This document shows positions 1-5,526 of a DNA stretch of 6,493 nt, in pieces; within the stretch, counting starts at the first letter, position 1, and each line of letters opens with the position of its first letter. The DNA is from Acholeplasmatales bacterium. GTDB taxonomy: Bacteria; Bacillota_I; Bacilli_A; Acholeplasmatales; Anaeroplasmataceae. Below the pieces are notes generated by a model, which saw only the letters and a list, made by a program, of their open reading frames with translations, was not told the origin of the DNA and ran no database searches. The position numbers were made by a program, and so were the translations under genes. Location: assembly GCA_017388605.1 (NCBI GenBank), contig JAFPIE010000265.1:1-6493 (forward strand), read 5' to 3'.

Positions 1-8
1 ATAAATTT

Positions 9-72
9 CGGGAATGATGTTCTCCCTTGCTATTATGCAAAACCGCTTATTCAAGCTGATGACGTCTATGAT
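9..72 (+). promoter_or_regulatory. Fluoride riboswitch aptamer (crcB motif RNA)
   Basis: This leader matches the crcB/fluoride riboswitch architecture. Seen in the sequence: GGGA (10-13) can pair with TCCC (23-26) as the pseudoknot helix. GATGT (16-20) pairs with ACGTC (62-66), with one G-U, as the long-range helix. The conserved AAAC lies at 40-43. GCTT (45-48) pairs with AAGC (53-56) as a hairpin, followed by the conserved GCTGATGAC (55-63) and CTA (66-68). An extra small hairpin, TTGC (27-30) with GCAA (37-40), sits between the pseudoknot strand and AAAC. Known of the class: Mg2+-dependent binding of F- stabilises this fold and turns on genes for fluoride resistance. The 3' part overlaps a terminator, which fits an 'on' switch acting on transcription. 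The promoter must lie upstream of the window. The assignment is from motif memory and hand pairing, without a covariance-model score. Confidence 0.86.
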
Positions 73-101
73 TTTTTATCATGGATAAATCAGCTTTTTT
101 T
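53..101 (+). terminator. Intrinsic terminator, expression platform of the fluoride riboswitch
   Basis: AAGCTGAT (53-60) pairs perfectly with ATCAGCTT (89-96). An inner ATGAT (68-72) / ATCAT (78-82) hairpin closes on a five-T loop, and the stem runs into a seven-T tract (95-101). The left arm includes the 3' strand of the aptamer hairpin (53-56) and the conserved GCTGAT. The internal loop contains the ACGTC strand of the long-range helix. Aptamer and terminator are therefore mutually exclusive folds: ligand-bound RNA should read through into the antiporter gene, and free RNA should terminate. Confidence 0.85.
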
Positions 102-110
102 CATTTTAAA

Positions 111-116
111 AGGAGG
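111..116 (+). promoter_or_regulatory. Ribosome binding site of the antiporter gene
   Basis: A perfect AGGAGG stands four bases before the ATG at 121. It decides the start, because the reading frame remains open upstream to the window edge; the upstream part of that frame is riboswitch and terminator RNA rather than protein-coding sequence. It lies just past the terminator U-tract, so it is only transcribed on read-through. Confidence 0.85.
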
Positions 117-120
117 AATT

Positions 121-1335
121 ATGAACATTTTTTTATCATTATTTATTATTTTTACCTGTGGTATTTTGGGTGGAATTCTATTTGAAAAAATAAAATTACC
201 AAAGCTTGTTTGGTATATTATATTAGGAATATTCATTGGCCCATCCGTATTAAATATTGTAGATGATACATTAATAAATATATCATCCTATCTAAGACAA
301 ATTGCTTTAGTTATTATATTAACTAGAAGTGGATTATCCTTAGATATCCATAATTTAAAGAAGATAGGTAGACCTGCTATATTTATGTGCTTTTTACCTG
401 CAGTATTTGAAATTGTAGGTATCGCTATATTTGCTCCAATATTTTTAGGAATATCCTATTTAGAGGCATTATTACTCGGTAGCGTTCTTGCTGCAGTATC
501 ACCTGCAGTGGTTGTACCTAGAATGATTAAATTAATGGATGAGGGCTATGGAATGGAGCATAATGTTCCTGAGCTCATAATGGCTGGAGCATCCTGTGAT
601 GATATTTTTGTAATTGTATTATTCTATTCCTTTAAGAGCTTAGTTGCAACCTCTAATTTTCAAGCTTGGGATATAGCACAAATACCAATAAGCATAGTAG
701 GAGGAGTATTCTTAGGTATTGTTGTTGGATTTTTCATTGTTTTAATCCTCCATAAATTAAAAATGAATAAGGTAATTCATGTCATATTTATGCTAGGAGC
801 ATCCTTTGGAATGATTGCCTTAGAGAGTGCATTAAAGCCATATTTTAGCATTTCATCGCTTTTAGCCATAATCGTTATGGCTTTAATCGTTCATATCTTT
901 AAAAGGGAAGAAGCAAAGGAAATTCAAAAAACCTATAATTCCTTATGGAGTGGCTTTGAAATATTATTATTTACCCTAGTTGGTATTGCAACCGATATAC
1001 ATTATGCTTTTTCTATAGAAGGTGCCATTTTAATTGGTATTGTTCTTATAGCATTAGTATTTAGAAGCATAGGTGTTTTTGTATCTTTAATCGCTACAAA
1101 ATTTAATAAAAAGGAAAAACTATTTATTATATTATCCTATCTTCCTAAGGCAACCGTTCAGGCATCCATTGGTGCTATTGCATTACAGGAGGGATTGGGA
1201 TGTGGAACTGTTGTTTTAACGGGTGCAGTCATTTCTATTTTAATTACTGCACCACTTGGGGCAATATTAATGGATAGAACCTATAAGAAATTATTAAACC
1301 CAAAGGAAGAAATAGAAATTAATTTAAACAACTAA
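121..1335 (+). CDS. CPA2-family cation:proton antiporter, fluoride-riboswitch controlled
   Basis: This is a 404-residue polytopic membrane protein with about 12-13 hydrophobic helices, consistent with the NapA/NhaA-like CPA2 fold and the usual length for a transport core without a C-terminal regulatory domain. Visible landmarks are the N-terminal helix and FEKIKLP segment (21-27), RSGLSLD (69-75), the SPAVVVP stretch (127-133) expected in the broken helix of the core, an Asp-Asp pair D160-D161 in ASCDD corresponding to the ion-binding aspartates, and LPKATVQA (341-348) with K343. The last motif is typical of the SLC9B/NHA branch. Such proteins exchange H+ for Na+, K+ or Li+ across the cytoplasmic membrane. 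The upstream fluoride riboswitch implies induction by fluoride, so its role is probably relief of fluoride or the accompanying proton/ion stress; direct fluoride transport is possible but unproven. The ATG at 121 is chosen for its RBS and the family N-terminus. The gene stands alone, followed by a new regulatory region. Confidence 0.9.
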   Translation: MNIFLSLFIIFTCGILGGILFEKIKLPKLVWYIILGIFIGPSVLNIVDDTLINISSYLRQIALVIILTRSGLSLDIHNLKKIGRPAIFMCFLPAVFEIVGIAIFAPIFLGISYLEALLLGSVLAAVSPAVVVPRMIKLMDEGYGMEHNVPELIMAGASCDDIFVIVLFYSFKSLVATSNFQAWDIAQIPISIVGGVFLGIVVGFFIVLILHKLKMNKVIHVIFMLGASFGMIALESALKPYFSISSLLAIIVMALIVHIFKREEAKEIQKTYNSLWSGFEILLFTLVGIATDIHYAFSIEGAILIGIVLIALVFRSIGVFVSLIATKFNKKEKLFIILSYLPKATVQASIGAIALQEGLGCGTVVLTGAVISILITAPLGAILMDRTYKKLLNPKEEIEINLNN

Positions 1336-1352
1336 ATATTTGGATATTATAT

Positions 1353-1385
1353 TCTATTTTTCTTTTGAAAAAGAAAATGCATAGA
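1353..1385. repeat. AT-rich inverted repeat after the antiporter gene, weak terminator candidate
   Basis: TTTTCTTTT (1358-1366) pairs with AAAAGAAAA (1369-1377) around a two-base turn. The stem can be extended by TCTAT (1353-1357) with ATAGA (1381-1385) across a three-base bulge. It lies 17 bases past the antiporter stop, where a terminator is expected. However, it contains almost no G-C pairs and no T-tract directly follows, so termination here would be inefficient. A two-base loop is also sterically tight. Confidence 0.3.
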
Positions 1386-1393
1386 TAAATATC

Positions 1394-1407
1394 AGCAAAC
1401 GCTTTCA
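1394..1407. promoter_or_regulatory. Candidate cre site (CcpA or another LacI-family operator)
   Basis: AGCAAACGCTTTCA matches the catabolite-response consensus TGWAANCGNTNWCA at 12 of 14 positions on either strand, including the central CG and flanking T and CA. It lies about 100 bases before the kinase start, upstream of or within the likely promoter region. In Bacillota such sites link transcription to glycolytic flux through CcpA. That would suit an operon built around a solute-binding protein. Inferred from consensus matching alone. Confidence 0.45.
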
Positions 1408-1429
1408 TTTTTACTTTTTTTATGTAATA

Positions 1430-1456
1430 ATATTGTTATACAATATCTTATATTAT
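1430..1456 (+). promoter_or_regulatory. Possible promoter region of the kinase/solute-binding-protein operon
   Basis: Two -10-like hexamers occur, TACAAT (1439-1444) and TATTAT (1451-1456), but neither has a convincing -35 at 16-18 bases. A perfect inverted repeat, ATATTG (1430-1435) / CAATAT (1441-1446), overlaps the first hexamer and could be an operator, although such short AT-only palindromes arise easily by chance in this background. A promoter somewhere in 1386-1480 is expected because a riboswitch-controlled gene precedes this operon. Confidence 0.3.
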
Positions 1457-1494
1457 GTTTACTATTTAAGATTTAAATGAGTGAGATTGATTTC

Positions 1495-1500
1495 AGGGGG
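1495..1500 (+). promoter_or_regulatory. Ribosome binding site that sets the kinase start at 1508
   Basis: AGGGGG is a five-of-six match to AGGAGG and stands seven bases before the ATG at 1508. An in-frame GTG at 1481 would start nine residues earlier, but has no Shine-Dalgarno sequence before it and would place this RBS inside the gene. The ATG also gives a clean positive-then-hydrophobic N-terminus (MLLKKTG followed by a membrane helix). Confidence 0.7.
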
Positions 1501-1507
1501 CAAAAAA

Positions 1508-4045
1508 ATGCTACTTAAAAAAACTGGGGTTATTATTGTCAATATATTCATTATGATTGCCATGCTGACCTTTGTTATAGTATATTCTGTTATTGAGAAT
1601 AAAAATATGACACAAAGGCAAATTGAGCATTTCGAAAATACAACCATTTCTATGGAGCATGTTACAGAGAATTATCTTGAAGGAGAGCAGCGTATATGTG
1701 ATGTTTGGGCAAGATACATCAATAGCCAAGAAATGACTATGGAGGATGCCATATCCTTTATTCGAGTTTCTCATGTTTTAGCGAATGCATCCGCACATAT
1801 CGTATTTGAGGATTCCTTAGTGGGCTTATCTACAAGAGGTAGTGCATCAAATCCAACGGATTATTCTGTTTCCTATGAAAGATTAGGCTTGTTAAATGAT
1901 GATAGCTGGATTTATGGAATGGGAGAATCCATTAATATATCTAGAGCGTATACGAATCCAGTAAATGGTGAGCAATCGATTGCGTTCTGTAATTTTATTA
2001 ATCTTAAGGATGGCCTAGATATGAAAAGAGCGATCCTACTTAGAGTATTACCGATTTCTGAATTAAAAGAAAAATGGAGCTTCCCTCAGGAGGCATTTGT
2101 AAATGCGGAGCTATCCATTATTGATGGGGATGGAGATTATATTATTAAAGGACATTCCTTCAAGAATTCTAGCTTCTTTGAATTCTATAGATCCTATAAT
2201 TCTATAGACCCACAGGAATCCGATAGCTTCTTTAAGGGAATAACATCGAAGACAGGCTCATTTATTATGCTTAATTCTCGTGGTGAGGAATGTATCCTTT
2301 CCTATACCCCATTTGCCCAGACTGGTGGATGGACCTTACTTAGCTTTATGCCACTAAAGGATTTAAATGTAAATACAGAAAACTGGCTTTTAATTGGATT
2401 TGTTTCTATAGGTCTTATCATATTATTTGTCTTCGATTTAGTTGTTATGCTGTATTTTAATAAAAAGCTTCAAATTACTGCAAGAGAGGCAAGATCCGCA
2501 AGTAAGGCTAAAACAGATTTCCTATCGACGATGTCACATGATATTAGAACTCCAATGAATGCGATTATTGGTCTTACAACCATCGCACAAAAGAATATTG
2601 ACGATAAAAAATCAGTTAGTGATGCTTTGCATAAGATTACTCTTGCAAGTAATCATTTGTTGACATTAATTAATGATATATTAGATATTTCTAAGGTGGA
2701 AAGTGGAAAATTGAATTTATCCCCACAAACCTTCTCTATCGTTTTAACTGCTGAAAATTTAATGAATTTATCTCAGCCTTTAATTAAACAAAAGAATATT
2801 GATTTTAGCTTCCATATCAGTCGTATAGAAAAGGAATATCTATATGCAGATCAGCTAAGATTAAATCAAATTTATATTAATATCCTATCGAATGCCATTA
2901 AATATACCGAGCCTTATGGAAAGGTTAGTGTAGATTTAAAGGAGGAGGAGTCCAATAAGGAGGGCTGTATTAAGCTTACCTACAGGGTTTCTGATACAGG
3001 TATAGGTATGAGCAAAAGCTTCATGCAGACGATGTATCAGCCATTCTCCCGTCAAACCGATAGTAGAATCAACAGCATTCAGGGTACAGGCTTAGGTCTT
3101 GCCATCACCAAGCAAATGGTAGACCTTATGGAGGGCACAATTGAATGTGAAAGTGAAGAGGGTAAGGGTACAACATTTACTGTTGTATTAGATATTCCTT
3201 TATCCGATTATCAAAGAGGAGAAATGAAGCTTGAGGCATTAGATGTCTTAATTGCGGATGATGATGAGGTTTTATTAGAGACAGCTAAGGATACCCTATC
3301 CTCCTTAGGCTTAAATGTGGAGGAGGCAAGAAGTGGTCTTGAGGCAATCGGAATGATTAAGCATAGGCATGAGCTTGGTAAAGGCTATAATATTGTCATC
3401 ATTGATTTAAAAATGCCTGATATTGATGGTATAGAAACTATAAGAAGAATAAGATCGGAAATCGATTCCGATACACCAATTTTACTTATTTCTGCATATG
3501 AATGGCAGGATGTAGAAAGAGAGGCTAAGGAGGCTGGAGTAAACGGCTTCTTAAGTAAGCCATTATTTAAATCTACCTTATACGATAAGATTAATGAGAT
3601 TTTAGGTACAGAGGCAAAGACAGCTGAGCCTGATGGTGATTATTCCGATTTAGAGGGTGTAAATGTCTTAATTGCAGAGGATTATGATATCAACTGGGAA
3701 ATTATTTCTGCCTTACTTTCTATGTATGGAATTACTGCAGAAAGAGCGGAAAATGGTAAGGTTTGCTTAGAAAAGATGAAGGCGGCAAAGCCTAATGAAT
3801 ATACATTAATCTTCATGGATATTCAAATGCCAGAGATGAATGGACTTGATGCAACAAGAGAGATCAGAAAGCTTGAGGATAAATATCAATCCTCTATCCC
3901 AATCATCGCTATGACGGCAGATGCCTTCTCTGAAAATGTTACAGAATGCTTAAATGCTGGTATGAATGGACATATCGCAAAGCCTGTAGATATTAAGCTT
4001 GTAATTAAAGAAATAAGAAGAATAAAGGAGGAAGCAAAGAAATGA
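1508..4045 (+). CDS. Membrane hybrid sensor histidine kinase with two receiver domains
   Basis: This is an 845-residue protein counted from the ATG at 1508. A membrane helix (about 7-29) is followed by a 260-residue extracytoplasmic region, probably Cache-like (it contains ELSIIDGDGDYIIKG, 201-215), and a second membrane helix (about 293-317). The HisKA domain carries SHDIRTPMNAIIG with phospho-acceptor H344. The HATPase domain shows an N box (N462), DTGIG (496-500) and GTGLGLAI (526-533), so it looks catalytically intact. Two receivers follow: REC1 with D584-D586, phospho-acceptor D633, S662 and K684; REC2 with E724-D725, D771, T803 and K825. No HPt domain is present after REC2, so onward transfer requires a separate HPt protein or another route. 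The stop overlaps the ATG of the solute-binding lipoprotein, suggesting coupled translation and a joint sensing role. The identity of the ligand cannot be read from the sequence; the domain calls are secure. Confidence 0.95.
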   Translation: MLLKKTGVIIVNIFIMIAMLTFVIVYSVIENKNMTQRQIEHFENTTISMEHVTENYLEGEQRICDVWARYINSQEMTMEDAISFIRVSHVLANASAHIVFEDSLVGLSTRGSASNPTDYSVSYERLGLLNDDSWIYGMGESINISRAYTNPVNGEQSIAFCNFINLKDGLDMKRAILLRVLPISELKEKWSFPQEAFVNAELSIIDGDGDYIIKGHSFKNSSFFEFYRSYNSIDPQESDSFFKGITSKTGSFIMLNSRGEECILSYTPFAQTGGWTLLSFMPLKDLNVNTENWLLIGFVSIGLIILFVFDLVVMLYFNKKLQITAREARSASKAKTDFLSTMSHDIRTPMNAIIGLTTIAQKNIDDKKSVSDALHKITLASNHLLTLINDILDISKVESGKLNLSPQTFSIVLTAENLMNLSQPLIKQKNIDFSFHISRIEKEYLYADQLRLNQIYINILSNAIKYTEPYGKVSVDLKEEESNKEGCIKLTYRVSDTGIGMSKSFMQTMYQPFSRQTDSRINSIQGTGLGLAITKQMVDLMEGTIECESEEGKGTTFTVVLDIPLSDYQRGEMKLEALDVLIADDDEVLLETAKDTLSSLGLNVEEARSGLEAIGMIKHRHELGKGYNIVIIDLKMPDIDGIETIRRIRSEIDSDTPILLISAYEWQDVEREAKEAGVNGFLSKPLFKSTLYDKINEILGTEAKTAEPDGDYSDLEGVNVLIAEDYDINWEIISALLSMYGITAERAENGKVCLEKMKAAKPNEYTLIFMDIQMPEMNGLDATREIRKLEDKYQSSIPIIAMTADAFSENVTECLNAGMNGHIAKPVDIKLVIKEIRRIKEEAKK
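4026..4031 (+). promoter_or_regulatory. Ribosome binding site of the lipoprotein, inside the kinase gene
   Basis: A perfect AGGAGG is embedded in the last codons of the kinase gene, ten bases before the ATG at 4042. Start and stop share the bases ATGA, so ribosomes finishing the kinase can reinitiate on the lipoprotein. The strong site also permits independent loading, as expected if the lipoprotein is needed at or above the level of the kinase. Confidence 0.75.
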
Positions 4046-5346
4046 AAAAGGTAATGGGTTTGTTTTTGGGTGCTTTAATGGGTGTATCACTTTTATCCTG
4101 CGGACAGGGTAATTCTTCCCTAACTGAAGGCGAGCAAAGTGAGGAATTTGTTCCATCCTTAGATAAGAATAAGGAATGTGATATCGATATTGTAGGAAGC
4201 TATGATAATTTTGAAGCATTAGAGGCAGAATTTGATAAGTTTAATGAGTATTATCCTAATGTTCGCCTAAGCTATAGAAAGCTTGATGATTATAATAATA
4301 CCTTAGCTACGGTATTAGATTCTTCCGATAAGCCTAATATTTTCTTTTCCTACACATGGATGATGGGAAATGATAAATATAACTCTGTAGTTTCTCATAT
4401 GGAGGAGCTTTCGAATAAAAATCTTAAATTCAATTTGAATTGTATTCGTCAGGGTTTAATTCATCAGGATGCATCTTCTAAAGTATATATGGTACCTGTT
4501 TTCTCTAGAACCTATGGTATGCTTGTCAATAATGATTTATTTAAAAAGGAAGGAATTACTGTACCTTCTACATGGGATACCTTAGTTTCTACTTCCTTAT
4601 CCTTCAAGGATAAAGGATATGTAAGCCCAATCATGGGCTATAGCCTAACGTCTTCAAGCTGTTTTATGAATACGATTGCCTATCCACTATTTGTTGCAGC
4701 ACTAGAAAAGAATCCTAGCGCCTTAGCACTTGCGAATGATTTAAATCCATCTGCAGGAGAATATATGAGAGATTCTTTAAAGGCTGTTACAGATTTAGTA
4801 GATAAGGGATGTATCAATTTAGATGAATGCGATAAGATTGCAGATAATTATAAAAAGGTATTATTACGCTTCTTTGAGGGCGATGTACCAATGATGGTAT
4901 GTACGGCAGATACAGTATCTGGTACTAAGAAAAGAGAAGCAGAATCTGAAGCATTTAAGGCTTCTCCATTTAATTATTCCTTCTATCCAATTCCTTTAAC
5001 AAAGGATGGTGGCTATTTCATAGATAGTCCATCTGTTGAATTTTCTGTAAATAAGGATTGCAAGAATTTAGATATGACCAATGAATTCATGAAATTCTTA
5101 ATTTCAAGCAAGGAGCTAAACGCTATGGCATCGATTAAGAGGCTTGTAACTCCAACAAAGGATATGCCGCTAGATTCTGTATATGAGCCATTTGGTAGCA
5201 TTGCCAAGGAAAGAATCATTTTCCCAGAGGTTATCGGTATAAAGGATCCTCTAACCGTTCAGCTTAGAATTGCATCCTACAAGGTAGGAAGAGGAGAAAT
5301 GACGATTGATGAGGCTATAAGCAATTACGGTAGCTTTAAGGACTAA
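4042..5346 (+). CDS. Extracellular solute-binding lipoprotein (family 1), sensor-linked
   Basis: This is a 434-residue protein with a lipoprotein signal: MKK, a hydrophobic stretch, then lipobox LLSC with lipidated C20, followed by a Ser/Glu-rich linker. The mature part has the usual size and layout of family 1 (MalE-like) solute-binding proteins. It begins with a beta-strand and helix (CDIDIVGSYDNFEALEAEF, 46-64) and YYPNVRLSY (70-78). It also has MLVNNDLFKKEGITVPSTW (160-178), in which the P-x-TW motif is characteristic, and FFEGDVPMMVCTAD (277-290), corresponding to the family's G-x-x-AM segment. It should be anchored on the outer face of the membrane and bind a sugar, oligosaccharide or other small solute. 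No permease or ATPase gene is adjacent; its only operon partner is the hybrid kinase, with ATGA overlap. A role as ligand-binding co-receptor for the kinase is inferred; service to a remote ABC transporter is the alternative. Confidence 0.9.
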   Translation: MKKVMGLFLGALMGVSLLSCGQGNSSLTEGEQSEEFVPSLDKNKECDIDIVGSYDNFEALEAEFDKFNEYYPNVRLSYRKLDDYNNTLATVLDSSDKPNIFFSYTWMMGNDKYNSVVSHMEELSNKNLKFNLNCIRQGLIHQDASSKVYMVPVFSRTYGMLVNNDLFKKEGITVPSTWDTLVSTSLSFKDKGYVSPIMGYSLTSSSCFMNTIAYPLFVAALEKNPSALALANDLNPSAGEYMRDSLKAVTDLVDKGCINLDECDKIADNYKKVLLRFFEGDVPMMVCTADTVSGTKKREAESEAFKASPFNYSFYPIPLTKDGGYFIDSPSVEFSVNKDCKNLDMTNEFMKFLISSKELNAMASIKRLVTPTKDMPLDSVYEPFGSIAKERIIFPEVIGIKDPLTVQLRIASYKVGRGEMTIDEAISNYGSFKD

Positions 5347-5356
5347 GAAAGATAAG

Positions 5357-5387
5357 ACCATTCTTCTTTTGAAGAGTGGTTTTTTTT
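5357..5387 (+). terminator. Intrinsic terminator of the kinase/lipoprotein operon
   Basis: ACCATTCTTC (5357-5366) pairs with GAAGAGTGGT (5371-5380) through ten base pairs, one of them G-U, around a TTTT loop. Seven more T follow directly (5381-5387). It begins ten bases after the lipoprotein stop. It separates the operon from the downstream response regulator gene, which therefore needs its own promoter. Confidence 0.93.
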
Positions 5388-5417
5388 GGAAACAATTTCG
5401 TTGTTTTTGTTAAAAAA

Positions 5418-5454
5418 TTGGCTATAAATTGAATTATTTTTGTCTATAACTGGA
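5418..5454 (+). repeat. Pair of 15-base direct repeats, candidate regulator-binding site
   Basis: TTGGCTATAAATTGA (5418-5432) and TTGTCTATAACTGGA (5440-5454) agree at 12 of 15 positions. Their start-to-start distance is 22 bases, about two helical turns, so a dimeric or tandem DNA-binding protein would meet both on the same face. The second copy begins with TTGTCT, the best candidate -35 for the downstream gene, and lies just before a consensus -10. This arrangement resembles an activator site overlapping a promoter. Neither the regulator nor any other copy of the repeat is identified within the window. Confidence 0.4.
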
Positions 5455-5470
5455 TAAAATATTATATAAT
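5440..5470 (+). promoter_or_regulatory. Candidate sigma-A promoter of the REC-GGDEF gene
   Basis: A perfect TATAAT lies at 5465-5470. The best -35 is TTGTCT (5440-5445, four of six), but the spacer is 19 bases, longer than the optimal 17. Such a stretched, weak -35 often goes with activator dependence, and the direct repeat covering it fits that idea. Transcription would start near 5477, leaving about 50 bases of leader. Confidence 0.5.
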
Positions 5471-5513
5471 AATATAAAGTGTTAAAATGTATTTTCAAAA
5501 AACCTAAGGAAAT

Positions 5514-5518
5514 AGAGG
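5514..5518 (+). promoter_or_regulatory. Ribosome binding site of the REC-GGDEF gene
   Basis: AGAGG stands eight bases before the ATG at 5527 and supports that start. AGGTT (5516-5520) could pair with AACCT (5501-5505) across a ten-base loop, partly masking the site, but five base pairs are too few to claim translational control. Confidence 0.6.
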
Positions 5519-5526
5519 TTCATTTT

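Noticed and set aside
1..120. In-frame N-terminal extension of the antiporter reaching the window start
   Set aside because: The frame is open by chance through a structured RNA: the riboswitch and terminator explain these bases, there is a perfect AGGAGG before the ATG at 121, and the extension has no family counterpart and is not needed for the first membrane helix.
1481..1507. GTG start for the histidine kinase, nine residues upstream
   Set aside because: No Shine-Dalgarno sequence precedes it, whereas AGGGGG stands seven bases before the ATG at 1508, which also gives a better membrane-protein N-terminus.
1462..1774. Minus-strand open frames over the kinase start
   Set aside because: They lie opposite a well-supported kinase gene, have no RBS and no recognisable domain, and reflect the AT-rich codon pattern.
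3950..4219. Minus-strand open frame spanning the kinase/lipoprotein junction
   Set aside because: It is antisense to two clear coding regions, its translation has no recognisable features, and it has no convincing RBS.
5013..5219. Minus-strand open frame within the lipoprotein gene
   Set aside because: It is a shadow of the solute-binding protein reading frame with no independent support.
5390..5406. Second hairpin after the operon terminator (AAACAA with TTGTTT, loop TTTCG)
   Set aside because: The stem is only six base pairs with a single G-C pair and an interrupted T-run. The preceding terminator is sufficient, and this is likely to be chance in AT-rich sequence.
5477..5526. Cyclic di-GMP riboswitch before the REC-GGDEF gene
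   Set aside because: The leader is too short for either known class, and none of their conserved sequence blocks is visible.
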